This document shows, in pieces, positions 17,384-28,803 of a DNA stretch of 64,000 nt (positions are counted from its first letter, which is position 1; each line of letters starts with the position of its first letter). The position numbers and the translations under genes were made by a program. Under the pieces are notes generated by a model, which saw nothing but the letters and a program-made list of their open reading frames with translations, was not told the origin of the DNA and did not search any database. The stretch lies in assembly GCA_006738865.1 (NCBI GenBank), contig AP019701.1:1484001-1548000 (forward strand), given 5' to 3'. The stretch is from Allostella sp. ATCC 35155 (GTDB taxonomy: Bacteria; Pseudomonadota; Alphaproteobacteria; ATCC43930; Allostellaceae).

Positions 17384-18154
17384 CTACAGCCGCTCGATCG
17401 TCAGGCCGCCGTCGACGCGTACGACCGTGCCGGTGGCGAATCGGAAATCGCCGCCGGCGAGCGCCGCGACCGCGCGCCCGACCTCCTCGGGCTCGCCCCA
17501 GCGGCGGACCGGCAGGCTGCCTGCGGCGAAGGCGCGCTCGTAGCGCTCGCGCGCGACGGCCGTCATGTCGGTGCGGATGATGCCGGGCCGGACCTCGAAG
17601 ACCGGTACGTCAAGCTCGGCGAGCCGGACCGCGAACAGCTTGGTCAGCATCGCCAGCCCCGCCTTGGCGATGCAGTATTCGCCGCGGTCGGGGCTCGCCA
17701 TCTCGGCATTGACGGACGAGATGGTGACGATGGCGCGCCGCCGGCCCGGCCCCTCGGCCAGCCAGCGCCGGGCAATCGCCTGGGTGAGGAAGAAGGGCCC
17801 GCGCAGGTTGATCGCCAGGACCCGGTCGAAGCTCTCGGCCGTCACCTCGGTGAGGTCGCCGCGCCGCGCCACCGAGACGCCGGCATTGTTGACCAGAACG
17901 GCGACCGGCCCAAGTGCGGCAGCGGCCGCATCGAGCAGCGCCGCGTGACCGTCCGGATCGGCGATGTCGGCGCGCACGAAGGCGCAGCGGGCACCGAGCG
18001 CGGCGACGGCGCCGAGGGTTTCGGCGACGGCCTCGTCCTCGACCACGTCGTTGACGGCGACGTCGTGCCCGGCGGCGGCCAGCGCCAGCGCAATGCCGCG
18101 CCCGATGCCGCGCCTTGCGCCCGTCACCAGCGCCACCGGCCGTTCCTCGCTCAT
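17384..18154 (-). CDS. SDR-family oxidoreductase
   Basis: This 256-residue classical short-chain dehydrogenase has the cofactor motif TGARRGIG near the N-terminus, NNAGVS, and the catalytic Ser (TISSVNAE) with YCIAK. It should reduce or oxidise a carbonyl/hydroxyl with NAD(P); the Arg after TGA and the following context allow NADPH. The start at 18154 is supported by GAGGAAG; the open frame extends to 18208 without support. It stands alone, convergent to DUF1579 with a 28-nt gap. Confidence 0.88.
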   Translation of the reverse strand: MSEERPVALVTGARRGIGRGIALALAAAGHDVAVNDVVEDEAVAETLGAVAALGARCAFVRADIADPDGHAALLDAAAAALGPVAVLVNNAGVSVARRGDLTEVTAESFDRVLAINLRGPFFLTQAIARRWLAEGPGRRRAIVTISSVNAEMASPDRGEYCIAKAGLAMLTKLFAVRLAELDVPVFEVRPGIIRTDMTAVARERYERAFAAGSLPVRRWGEPEEVGRAVAALAGGDFRFATGTVVRVDGGLTIERL

Positions 18155-18302
18155 CGGGCTTCCTCGCCTTCCGCTTTGCGCGCATGTTGCCGCAGGCGCG
18201 AAGTTCAAGCAAAAATCGATTTGTCGTCGGCGTTAGAAAATTGCGCTCCCGCCCGCAAGCGACCCGGTGCCATAAGGGCGGCCCTTCGGGAGACCCGGCC
18301 AA

Positions 18303-19145
18303 ATGCCCCTCCAGCACATTCTCGGCCTCGACCATGTCGTCGTCACGGTCCGCGATCTCGATGCCGCCGCCGAGGCGTGGCGGCGGCTCGGCTTCACGGT
18401 CTCGCCGCGGGGCACCCATTCGGCCCATCTGGGGTCGGCGAACTACACGATCATGTTCGGCGAGGACTATATCGAGCTCCTCGGCGTGCTGACCGCGACC
18501 GAGCATCTGCGGCCGACCATCGCTTTCCTCGAGGAGCGGGAGGGGCTCGAGCGGGCCGCCTTCACGACCGACGACGCCGCGGCCGGCGCAGCCGAGCTGC
18601 GGGCACGCGGCATCGACGCGGTCGGGCCGGTCCATTTCGGCCGTCCGGTCGAGCTGCCGGGCGGCGGCGCCGGGCAGGCGCGCTTCAACGTCTTCCGCTG
18701 GCCGCCGGGCGAGGCGCCGGGTGGCCTGCGTGTCTTCGCCTGCCAGCACCTGACGCGCGAGACGGTCTGGATTCCGGAGCTGCAGCAGCACCGCAACGGG
18801 GCGACGAAGCTGGTGCAGGTCGAGGTGCTGGCCGACGATCCGGCTGCGGCGGCCGATCACCTGTCGCGCCTCATCGACGCGCCCGTGGTGGCCGGGCCCG
18901 ACGGCTTCCGGGTTCCGTCCGGCAACGGCCGGGCGGACTTCCTCTTCTCCGACGCCGCCGCCTTCGCCGACCGCTACCCGGCGGCCGCGCGTGTCGGCAC
19001 GCCTGCCGCCGGGGCCGCGGCCCTGGTCGTCGCGGCGCCCGCCGCCGCCTCCGCGGACATTCCCGGCGCCATCGCGGATGGCGCCGGCGGCGTCTTCGTG
19101 CCGGCCGCCGCCGCGACCGGCGTCCTCCTGCATCTCGCGGCCTGA
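18303..19145 (+). CDS. VOC / glyoxalase-like domain protein
   Basis: This 280-residue protein starts LDHVVVTVRDLDAAAEAWRRLGF, typical of the vicinal oxygen chelate fold, and has metal-site candidates His (LDHV) and Glu (DYIELLG). It resembles the long glyoxalase-like class found near transporter genes. The C-terminal 60 residues are Ala/Gly-rich and poorly conserved looking. It precedes the ABC importer operon by 77 nt and may be cotranscribed. Confidence 0.75.
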   Translation: MPLQHILGLDHVVVTVRDLDAAAEAWRRLGFTVSPRGTHSAHLGSANYTIMFGEDYIELLGVLTATEHLRPTIAFLEEREGLERAAFTTDDAAAGAAELRARGIDAVGPVHFGRPVELPGGGAGQARFNVFRWPPGEAPGGLRVFACQHLTRETVWIPELQQHRNGATKLVQVEVLADDPAAAADHLSRLIDAPVVAGPDGFRVPSGNGRADFLFSDAAAFADRYPAAARVGTPAAGAAALVVAAPAAASADIPGAIADGAGGVFVPAAAATGVLLHLAA

Positions 19146-19222
19146 GCCGCACAGCCGATCTTGGCCCGGACGGTGCATCTCTCCGGGCCTGACGCATCCA
19201 CCATCCGACCGGAGGCCATGCC

Positions 19223-20839
19223 GTGACCGACAGCCGACTGGAAATGAAGCGCCGCACGCTGCTGATGACGTCCGCCGCCATGGCCGCCAGCGTTCTCATG
19301 CCCGAGCGCGTCTTCGCGCAGGCAACGCCGCGGCGCGGCGGCGTCTTCGCGGTCCATTACGGGGCCGAGCAGCGCCAGCTCAATCCCAGCCTCCAGGCAT
19401 CGACCGGCGTCTACATCATCGGCGGCAAGATCCAGGAGCCGCTGGTCGATCTCGACGCCAACGGCAACCCGGTCGGCGTGCTGGCCGAGCGCTGGGAGAC
19501 GACGCCGGACGGCAAGACCATCACCTTCCATCTGCGCCGGGGCATCCGCTGGCACGACGGCAAGCCGTTCACGTCGGCGGACGTCCAGTTCTCGGCCATG
19601 GCGATGTGGAAGAAGATCCTCAACTACGGCACGACGCTGCAGCTCTTCCTCACCGCCGTCGACACGCCGGATGCGCATACGGCGGTCTTCCGCTACGAGC
19701 GGCCGATGCCGCTCAACCTGCTGCTACGCGCGCTGCCCGATCTCGGCTACGTCTCGGCCAAGCATCTCTACGAGTCCGGCAACATCCGCCAGAATCCGTA
19801 CAATCTGGCGCCGGTCGGCACGGGGCCATTCAAGTTCGTCCAGTACGAGCGCGGCCAGCACGTCATCGCCGACCGCAACAACGAGTACTGGCGGGAGGGC
19901 ATGCCCTATCTCGACCGGATCGTCTGGCGGGTCATCACCGACCGGTCGGCCGCCGCCGCCCAGCTCGAGGCGGGCCAGCTGCACTACAGCCCCTTCTCGG
20001 GCATCACGATCTCGGACATCGCGCGGCTGGGCAAGGATCCGCGCTTCATCGTCTCGACCAAGGGCAACGAGGGCAATGCCCGCACCAACACGCTGGAGTT
20101 CAACTTCCGCCGCAAGGAGCTGAGCGACATCCGGGTGCGCCGGGCGATCGCGCACGCGATCAACGTGCCCTTCTTCATCGACAATTTCCTCGGCGACTTC
20201 GCCAAGCTCGGCACCGGGCCGATCCCGTCGGTCTCCAAGGATTTCTATCCCGACGACAACGGCCCGCAATACCCCTACGACAAGGCCAAGGCGATGCGCC
20301 TCCTCGACGAGGCCGGCCTCAAGCCGGGGGCGGGCGGGGTGCGCCTGTCGGTGCGCCTGCTGCCGGCGCCATGGGGCGAGGACATCTCGCTCTGGTCGAC
20401 CTTCGTGCAGCAGTCGCTGGGCGAGGTCGGGATCAAGGTCGACGTCGTGCGCAACGACGGCGCGGGCTTCCTGAAGCAGGTCTATGCCGAGCACGCCTTC
20501 GACCTCGCCACCGGCTGGCATCAGTACCGCAGCGATCCCGCCGTCTCGACCACCGTGTGGTACCGTTCCGGCCAGCCGCCGGGGGCGCCCTGGACCAACC
20601 AGTGGGGCTGGACCGACCCGACGATGGACAAGATCATCGACGACGCGGCGACGGAGGTCGATCCGGTGAAGCGCAAGGCGCTCTACGCCAAGTTCCAGCA
20701 GCGGGCGAACTCCGAGATCCCGATCTGGACGCCGATCGAGCAGATCTTCGTCACCACCATCTCGGTCAAGGCGCGCAACCACTCGAACACGCCGCGCTGG
20801 GGGTCCTCCACCTGGCACGACCTGTGGCTGGCGGAGTGA
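19223..20839 (+). CDS. ABC transporter substrate-binding protein, peptide/nickel (family 5) type
   Basis: This 538-residue periplasmic protein has an N-terminal export signal (MKRRTLLMTSAAMAAS, cleavage after VFAQA near residue 34) and the family 5 layout: LVDLDANGNPVGVLAERWE, then ITFHLRRGIRWHDGKPFTSADV, NPYNLAPVGTGPFKF and a late WYRSGQ. I chose GTG 19223 because GGAGG lies 7 nt upstream; ATG 19244 is the alternative. It captures peptides or similar compounds for the permeases and ATPase encoded next. Confidence 0.92.
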   Translation: MTDSRLEMKRRTLLMTSAAMAASVLMPERVFAQATPRRGGVFAVHYGAEQRQLNPSLQASTGVYIIGGKIQEPLVDLDANGNPVGVLAERWETTPDGKTITFHLRRGIRWHDGKPFTSADVQFSAMAMWKKILNYGTTLQLFLTAVDTPDAHTAVFRYERPMPLNLLLRALPDLGYVSAKHLYESGNIRQNPYNLAPVGTGPFKFVQYERGQHVIADRNNEYWREGMPYLDRIVWRVITDRSAAAAQLEAGQLHYSPFSGITISDIARLGKDPRFIVSTKGNEGNARTNTLEFNFRRKELSDIRVRRAIAHAINVPFFIDNFLGDFAKLGTGPIPSVSKDFYPDDNGPQYPYDKAKAMRLLDEAGLKPGAGGVRLSVRLLPAPWGEDISLWSTFVQQSLGEVGIKVDVVRNDGAGFLKQVYAEHAFDLATGWHQYRSDPAVSTTVWYRSGQPPGAPWTNQWGWTDPTMDKIIDDAATEVDPVKRKALYAKFQQRANSEIPIWTPIEQIFVTTISVKARNHSNTPRWGSSTWHDLWLAE

Positions 20840-20862
20840 TCCGCCCCCCCGGTTTCTAGGCC

Positions 20863-21840
20863 ATGCGTATCCTGGCGCTCGCGGGGCGGCGGCTAGCCGC
20901 CTCGATCCCGACCCTGTTCCTGATCCTGGTCGGGATCTTCCTGCTGCTGCAGTTCGCACCGGGCGACACGGTCGACGCCATGCTGGCGCAGATGGGGGGC
21001 GGCGACGCGGTCACCGCCCAGCAGCTGCGCCAGTTCTATGGCCTCGACCTCTCGGTGCCGGCCCGGCTCGGCCAGTATCTCCTGCGGCTCGTGCAGCTCG
21101 ACCTCGGCTTCTCGGCGATCTACGGCAAGCCGGTCGCGATCGTGATCGCCGAGCGCCTGCCGCCGACCCTGCTGCTGATGACGGCGGCGCTCTCCTTCGC
21201 CTTCTTCGCCGGGCTGGTGCTGGGCGTGCTCGCGGCCCGCCGCGTCAACCGCTGGCCGGACACCCTGATCTCGACGCTCGGGCTCGTCTTCTACGCCACG
21301 CCCTCCTTCTGGTTCGGGCTGATGGCGATCGTGGTCTTCTCGATCTACCTGCAATGGCTGCCGGCGGGCGGGTTCGAGGACATCACCTCGCTCCAGACCG
21401 GCATCTGGCGGACCCTCGACATCGCCCGCCACCTCGTCCTGCCGACGCTGACGCTCGGGCTGATCTTCCTCGCGATCTATCTGCGCATCATGCGTGCCTC
21501 GATGCTGGAGGTGCTCAACCTCGACTTCGTGCGCACGGCCCGCGCCAAGGGCCTGGACGAGACGCGGGTCGTCGTCCGCCATGTCCTGCGCAACGCGCTG
21601 CTGCCGATGGTGACGCTGATCGGGCTGCAGGCCGGCACCATGCTGGGCGGGTCGGTGGTGGTGGAGAGCGTCTTCTCCCTGCCCGGGCTCGGACGGCTCG
21701 CCTATGAATCCGTGGTCCAGCGCGATCTCAACACGCTGCTCGGCATCGTCTTCGTCTCGGCCATCCTCGTCATCGTCGTCAATTTCGTGGTCGACCTGCT
21801 CTATGCCCGGCTCGATCCGCGCATCTCGGCCGGGGGCTGA
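20863..21840 (+). CDS. ABC transporter permease, DppB/OppB type
   Basis: This 325-residue protein has six predicted helices and the DppB-type N-terminus (LFLILVGIFLLLQFAPGD). The cytoplasmic coupling loop shows as RTARAKGLDETRVVVRHVLRNAL near residues 225-250. It forms half of the membrane channel with the next gene, 6 nt downstream. Confidence 0.93.
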   Translation: MRILALAGRRLAASIPTLFLILVGIFLLLQFAPGDTVDAMLAQMGGGDAVTAQQLRQFYGLDLSVPARLGQYLLRLVQLDLGFSAIYGKPVAIVIAERLPPTLLLMTAALSFAFFAGLVLGVLAARRVNRWPDTLISTLGLVFYATPSFWFGLMAIVVFSIYLQWLPAGGFEDITSLQTGIWRTLDIARHLVLPTLTLGLIFLAIYLRIMRASMLEVLNLDFVRTARAKGLDETRVVVRHVLRNALLPMVTLIGLQAGTMLGGSVVVESVFSLPGLGRLAYESVVQRDLNTLLGIVFVSAILVIVVNFVVDLLYARLDPRISAGG

Positions 21841-21846
21841 CCGGCG

Positions 21847-22673
21847 ATGCAGGCCGTGAGGGGCTACTTCCGCAGTCCACCGGCGGTGATCGGGCTGGTC
21901 CTGCTGCTGCTGGTGATCGCGATGGCGGCGACCGCCGACTGGCTGTTTCCGCGCGATCCCCTGTCGCTGGCCGGCCGGCCGCTCGTCTGGCCGTTCCAGA
22001 ATTCGCGCTTCTGGCTCGGCACCGACAATTCGGGCCGCGACATCGCGGCCCAGATCTTCCACGGCGCGCGCATCTCGCTGCTGATCGGGCTGGTCGCGAC
22101 GGCGATCGCCATTCTCATCGGCATCGTCGTCGGCGCGGTCGCGGGCTATTACGGCGGGACCGTCGACACGATCCTGATGCGGGTCGCCGAGGCCTTCCAG
22201 ACCCTGCCCAACTTCCTGCTGCTGCTGGTCCTGGTCGTCGTCTTCGGCTCGACCCTGGCGACGGTGACGATCGCCATCGGCATCGTCTCCTGGCCGGCGC
22301 CGGCGCGGCTGACGCGGGCGGAGTTCCTGTCGCTGCGCAACCGCGAGTTCGTGCAGGCCGGGCGGACGCTCGGCATGCGCGATATCCGCCTCATCTTCGG
22401 CGAGATCCTGCCGAACGCGCTGCCGCCGGTCATCGTCTATGCCAGCGTCGTCATGGCGGTGGCGATCCTGCTCGAGAGCGCGCTCGCCTTCCTGCGCCTG
22501 TCCGATCCCAACGTCGCCTCCTGGGGCAACCTGATCGGCCTCGGCCGCGACGTGCTGCGGGTGCAGTGGTACGTCTCGGCCATCCCGGGCATCGCCATCC
22601 TGGTCACCGTGCTGGCGGTCTCGCTGGTCGGCCAGGGGCTCAACGACGCGCTCAACCCGCGGCTCAAGGGCCG

Positions 22674-22677
<4 letters not shown>
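21847..22677 (+). CDS. ABC transporter permease, DppC/OppC type
   Basis: This 276-residue protein has the DppC layout: one N-terminal helix, then FWLGTDNSGRD, then five helices. The coupling stretch is FVQAGRTLGMRDIRLIFGEIL. It pairs with the DppB-type protein. Its stop overlaps the start of the ATPase gene by 4 nt (ATGA). Confidence 0.93.
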
Positions 22678-24284
<1,607 letters not shown>

Positions 24285-25162
24285 CCCGTTCTCGCGGCCA
24301 GGGCGACGCCGAGCATCGCGGCCGCCGCGCCGGCCAGCACCGGACCGTCCAGCGCCTCGCCCAGCACCAGCCAGCCGGCGAGGGCGGCGGCGGGCGGCAC
24401 CAGGGCACCCGACGACGCGGCACTGGTCGCCCCCAGATGGCGCACCGAGAGCGCGTAGATGCCCAGCCCGCCGAGACCCGCAACGACGCCCTGCATGACG
24501 AACTGCACGGCGATGTCCGCAAGCGGCGCCGTCGCGAGGCGTCCCTGGCCGGCGACCAGCCAGGCCGGCACGACTGCGAGGCCCGACCAACCGGCGACGA
24601 CGGCCGCGGACGTCCACGGCGCCATCGCGCTGCGGCGGTAGGCGACGGTGTAGACGGCCCAGAGCATGGCGGCCGCCAGGAAGAGGAGGTCGCCGCGCCA
24701 GGCGCCGTCGTCGCGAACCGTCAGTGCCGGCAGACCGATGGCGAGGATGCCGGCGACCATCAGCCCCAGCCCGACCAATCGCCGGGGCGACGGCCGCTCG
24801 CCGAGGAGCGCCCAGGCGAGGAGCGCGACGAACAGCGGCATGGTCCCCGGCAGGAGCACCGCCATGTGGGCGGTCGGCGCGAACGCGGCGCCGGCCATCG
24901 CGGTGAGGCCAAAGGGCAGCCCGGCGCCGAGCACCATCAGTGCGACCGTGGAGCGCGGAACCTCTGCCGGCAGCAGTCCCGACCGCAGCCACAGCGGCGC
25001 CAGCGCGATCGCCGGCACCCCGTACCGGAAGAGGGCGAGGTCGATCGGCGCCAGCGTGGTGGTGACGCCATGGCGCGTCGCCACCTGCCATCCGACGCCG
25101 ATGAGGACGGAGAGGCCCGCGGCGAGGATGCCGAGCGTAAGGGAATTCGGGGGGGCTTGCAT

Positions 25163-25242
25163 GGTGCCGCAGCAGTGCCGCGCGGGCCGCGCATTGCCAA
25201 ATGGTGCTTGCGCATGGGCACATGAAGCGGATTCATGTGGTG
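25163..25242. promoter_or_regulatory. Divergent promoter region between EamA and LysR genes
   Basis: An 80-nt gap between divergent genes, a common place for LysR binding. I see no clear T-N11-A palindrome with confidence. If LysR starts at 25201 or 25222 the gap is shorter. Confidence 0.35.
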
Positions 25243-26229
25243 ATGCGTCGCCTGCCACCCTTTCCCGCGCTCGTCGCCTTCGAGGCCGTGGCGCGGCTCG
25301 GCAGCTTCACCCGTGCCGCCGCCGAGCTGAACCTCACCCAGAGTGCGGTCAGCCACCGCATCCGTGCGCTCGAGGCCCATTTCGGCACGCGCCTCGTCGA
25401 CCGGCTCAATCCCGGCCTCCGCCTCGCGCCGGCGGGGGAGGCGCTGCTGCCGGACGTTACTGCCGCGCTCGATCTGCTGGCCGGCGTCGGCGGTCGGGCT
25501 GCGGCCGGCTCCGGAGGCCGCCGCCTGCGCGTCGGCGCCGGCTCGGCGCTTGCCACCTGGTGGCTCGCCCGGCGCTTGCCGGATTTCGCCTTGGCGTTTC
25601 CGGAAATCGCCATCGACCTCGTACCCTACGCCGATGCCGAGCAGGCGCGGCGGCTGTCCGTCGACGTTGCGATCCGCTGGCTTCCGGCCGATGATGCCGT
25701 TGCGACCGCGACCCAGGCGCCGCTGGCGCAGGAGCAGGTCTTTCCGGTCTGCCGGCCTTCGCTGCTGCCGGGCGGCCGCCCTTTCGCCTCGCCCGGCGAC
25801 CTGCGCACGCTGCCGCTGCTGCACAAGGGCCCGGGCGGCGAGGATGCCCCGCCCGGCCCGGAATGGTCGTGGTCGGCCTGGCTCGACCCGTCGCCCGCCC
25901 TGCCACGCCCTGCCTTCCGCTTCCGCGACATCGGCCAGGCCCTGGCCGCCGCTGCCGACGGCGCGGGCATCGCGCTCGGGCGCAGCCTGCTGGTGTGCGA
26001 CGCCATTGCCGAGGGTCGCCTTGCCCGCGCGCTGCCGCCGCAGTTCGACCGGCCGAGCACGAAGACGCAGGTGGTGCGCTGGCCGGCGGCGCTGGCCGGG
26101 GATCGCCCGGTCAGGACGCTGGTCGACTGGCTGGAGACGCAGTCGCTGGCAGCGGTCGACTACCGCACCGCCAGCAGCGCCTCCGCCACTTCGGCAAAGC
26201 CGTGGCCGCCTTCGCTCGCCGTGACGTAG
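25243..26229 (+). CDS. LysR-family transcriptional regulator (GcvA-like)
   Basis: This 328-residue protein has the N-terminal helix-turn-helix (PALVAFEAVARLGSFTRAAAELNLTQSAVSHRI, here residues about 6-38) typical of the GcvA/AmpR-like group, then a periplasmic-binding-like effector domain. I chose ATG 25243 because homologues begin MRRLPP; in-frame ATGs at 25222 and 25201 remain possible. It likely controls the divergent EamA exporter. The natural domain end is near LVDWLETQ; the last about 25 residues are read antisense to the HAD gene, so the stop codon seems displaced into the neighbour. Confidence 0.88.
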   Translation: MRRLPPFPALVAFEAVARLGSFTRAAAELNLTQSAVSHRIRALEAHFGTRLVDRLNPGLRLAPAGEALLPDVTAALDLLAGVGGRAAAGSGGRRLRVGAGSALATWWLARRLPDFALAFPEIAIDLVPYADAEQARRLSVDVAIRWLPADDAVATATQAPLAQEQVFPVCRPSLLPGGRPFASPGDLRTLPLLHKGPGGEDAPPGPEWSWSAWLDPSPALPRPAFRFRDIGQALAAAADGAGIALGRSLLVCDAIAEGRLARALPPQFDRPSTKTQVVRWPAALAGDRPVRTLVDWLETQSLAAVDYRTASSASATSAKPWPPSLAVT

Positions 26230-26747
26230 GCCGGCGGCTGGGTGAGCTGGTCGCGGAAGCGCAGGACGTTGGCGACGCCGATGGCGTTGGGGAAATGGGT
26301 GAACATGGTCTGGTCGTTGGGCGAATCCCCGACGAAGACGAAGGGCGCCGGGTCGGCGTCGACGTCGAGGCCCAGCACCTCGGCGACGCAGCGGCGGGCC
26401 ATGCCGAGCTTGCTGAAATCGCCGAACCACATGTTGACGTGGATGGACGAGACCTTGGCCGTGGCGCCCTCGGCGGCGGCGATGGCGCCGATCCGGCGAA
26501 CCTCGGAATCGGGCAGCGGGGCCACGTGCTCGCACCAGTCGATGGCGATGTCGGCAGCGCGGAACGGCTGGTCCGACGCGATGCCGGTGCCCGGCACCTC
26601 GGCCAGGATGCGGCGGGCGATCGGCCACAGGCGTTCATGGTCGGCCCTGCGCTGCGCCTCCCCGACCCACCAGCGGCGGACGAAGGGGCGGCCCTGCTCG
26701 TCGTGGCGGAACCAGAACGCCCCGTTCTCGCCGACGACGGCCGCCAC
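26160..26747 (-). pseudogene. 5'-truncated HAD-IIB family phosphatase
   Basis: The 195 residues begin MAAVVGENGAFWF and match the middle and C-terminal part of a HAD-IIB hydrolase: KVSSIHVN (catalytic Lys), then FVFVGDSPNDQTMF (motif IV Asp pair). The N-terminal part with the nucleophile motif DxDxT and the first roughly 55-60 residues is absent. The frame is open upstream for only about 12 codons, to the TAA of the RMND1-like gene. Residues SRQWPV just before the GTG start still look family-like, so a deletion probably joined the genes near 26765-26775. Without the Asp nucleophile it should not be a phosphatase. The 3' end overlaps LysR by 70 nt. Confidence 0.7.
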
Positions 26748-26777
26748 CGGCCATTGCCGGGAAGGTCGCCAGCGCCT

Positions 26778-27551
26778 TTATCGGATGAACATCTCGTAGA
26801 GGGTCAGCACGATCTCGAAGACGATCAGGATGACGATGTACCATTCGACGCGCAGCGAGCGGCTCTGCTGATCGAGGTCGACCAGAGTCTCCAGCGTGCG
26901 CGAGACGAGATCGAGCTTGCGGTCGAGCGCCACCGACCGGTCGCGCAGCTCGTACTCGTCGGCGAGGCGGGAATGGACGCGCTCGAGGTCGGGATGGTCC
27001 CACAGCACGTCCGGCTTCTCGGTCACCTCGGCCCGGCCGACCATCTGGTGCAGCGTCATCAGGACATCGCCGACCTGGCGCAGCAGCGCCCGGCCGCGCG
27101 CCTTGCGCCGGCCGTGCCGCTGCAGCTCGCGGGCCAGCGGCTCGATGCCGTCGAAGACCCCGGCCAGCCGCCGCTCGTAATGGGCGAGCAGCACCGACTT
27201 CGCCAGCACGTCTGCCACGATCTGCAGCCGGGCCAGCGATAGGTCCGGCAGCAGCAGCGTGCCGTCGGGGAGGATCGGATCGGGCGTGCCGGGCTGCAGC
27301 CGGATGTGGACGCGCTCCTCCTCGGGCGTGGCGAAGGCGTCCGCGACGACGGGCGCCAGCTCGGCCAGGAAGCGGCTCTCGTCCGCCGGCGCGACGCCGA
27401 AGAACACGACGGCGCCATAGCGGAAGACGATCGCCTGGCCGCCACCTACGCCGAGCACGACGGGCGAGGCCGCGAGCGGCCGGTCCGGCTCCCGGCGGCG
27501 ATGCTCGATCCGCTCGCCGAGCAGCAGTGCGCGGACCGGGAGGTCGGTCAC
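26778..27551 (-). CDS. RMND1/Sif2-type DUF155 family membrane protein
   Basis: This 257-residue protein begins at GTG 27551, overlapping the thiolase stop (GTGA). It shows the DUF155 features: [11 protein letters not shown] near residue 45, a long charged helical region with [13 protein letters not shown] and [25 protein letters not shown], then a single C-terminal membrane helix (about 233-252, [18 protein letters not shown]). Eukaryotic relatives support mitochondrial translation; bacterial roles are unclear. Cotranscription with thiolase and FadB-like genes is suggested by the overlap. Confidence 0.85.
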   Translation of the reverse strand: MTDLPVRALLLGERIEHRRREPDRPLAASPVVLGVGGGQAIVFRYGAVVFFGVAPADESRFLAELAPVVADAFATPEEERVHIRLQPGTPDPILPDGTLLLPDLSLARLQIVADVLAKSVLLAHYERRLAGVFDGIEPLARELQRHGRRKARGRALLRQVGDVLMTLHQMVGRAEVTEKPDVLWDHPDLERVHSRLADEYELRDRSVALDRKLDLVSRTLETLVDLDQQSRSLRVEWYIVILIVFEIVLTLYEMFIR

Positions 27552-28732
27552 GCGGCCTCGAACAGGCCCGCCGCGCCCATGCCGCCGCCGACGCACATGG
27601 TGACGACGAGCCAGCGCGCCTTGCGCCGCCGGGCCTCGATCAGCCCGGTGCCGACCATGCGCGCACCCGACATGCCGTAGGGGTGGCCGATCGAGATCGA
27701 GCCGCCATTGACGTTGAGCCGCTCCATCGGAATGCCGAGCCGGTCGCGGCAATAGATGACCTGGACGGCGAAGGCCTCGTTCAGTTCCCACAGGTCGATG
27801 TCCTCGACCTTGAGGCCGTGGCGCTGCAGCAGCTTGGGCACGGCGAAGACCGGGCCGATGCCCATCTCGTCGGGCTCGCAGCCGGCGACGACGAGGCCGC
27901 GGAAGTAGCCCAGCGGCTGCAGGCCGCGCTGCTCGGCCAACTTGGCGTCCATGACGACGGCGGCCGAGGCGCCATCCGAAAGCTGGCTGGCGTTGCCGGC
28001 GGTGATCCGCCCTTCCTCGCTGAAGACGGGCTTCAGGCCCGAGAGGCCGGCGAGGCTGGTGTCGGGCCGGTTGCCCTCGTCGCGCGACAGCGTCACCGGC
28101 TCGTCCCATTTGCGCTCGGTGCCCTTCTCGACCTTCTCCATCACGGTCGGGAGCGGCACGATCTCGGCGTCGATGCGGCCGGCCGCCTGGGCGGCGGCAG
28201 TGCGGCGCTGGCTCTCCAGCGCATACTCGTCCTGCTGCTCGCGGCCGATGCCGTAGCGCTGGCCGACGATCTCGGCCGTCTCGATCATCGACATGAAGAG
28301 TTCGGGCTTGTTCTGCATGACCCATTCGTCGCGCAGCCAGGCCTTGTTCATGTTGGGCTGCACGAGGCTGATCGATTCGACGCCGCCGCCGACCATCACC
28401 GGGGCCCCGTCGACGATGACGCGCTGGGCCGCGATCGCGATCGCCTGCAGCCCGGACGAGCAGAAGCGGTTGACCGTCATGCCGCTCGTCGTCACCGGCA
28501 GGCCGGCGCGGATGGCGGCGTTGCGCGCGATGTTGAAGCCGGTCGCCCCTTCCGGGAAGCCGCAGCCCATGACCACGTCCTCGACCTCGGCCGGGTCGAC
28601 GCCGGCGCGCTCGACTGCATGGCGCACGACATGGCCCGAGAGTTCGGTGCCGTGGGTCTTGTTGAAGGCGCCGCGGAAGGCCTTGCCGATCGGCGTGCGG
28701 GCGGTGGAGACGATGACGGCTTCACGGGCCAT
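27548..28732 (-). CDS. Acetyl-CoA C-acyltransferase (thiolase)
   Basis: This 394-residue thiolase of normal length has the active-site Cys in [10 protein letters not shown] (about 88-97), GGGVESIS, the late [17 protein letters not shown] with catalytic His, and [10 protein letters not shown] with the second Cys. It cleaves 3-oxoacyl-CoA with CoA in beta-oxidation or a related route. The FadB-like gene lies 71 nt upstream on the same strand, so both make one module; the sequence resembles the FadA-like class paired with a monomeric FadB/ FadJ-like enzyme. Confidence 0.95.
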   Translation of the reverse strand: MAREAVIVSTARTPIGKAFRGAFNKTHGTELSGHVVRHAVERAGVDPAEVEDVVMGCGFPEGATGFNIARNAAIRAGLPVTTSGMTVNRFCSSGLQAIAIAAQRVIVDGAPVMVGGGVESISLVQPNMNKAWLRDEWVMQNKPELFMSMIETAEIVGQRYGIGREQQDEYALESQRRTAAAQAAGRIDAEIVPLPTVMEKVEKGTERKWDEPVTLSRDEGNRPDTSLAGLSGLKPVFSEEGRITAGNASQLSDGASAAVVMDAKLAEQRGLQPLGYFRGLVVAGCEPDEMGIGPVFAVPKLLQRHGLKVEDIDLWELNEAFAVQVIYCRDRLGIPMERLNVNGGSISIGHPYGMSGARMVGTGLIEARRRKARWLVVTMCVGGGMGAAGLFEAA

Positions 28733-28803
28733 GGGCGTTTCTCTCCCGGAGGATGTTCGATGGCGCGATCGGTAGGCGGGTCGGCGCCGCGAGGCAAGCG
28801 CCG

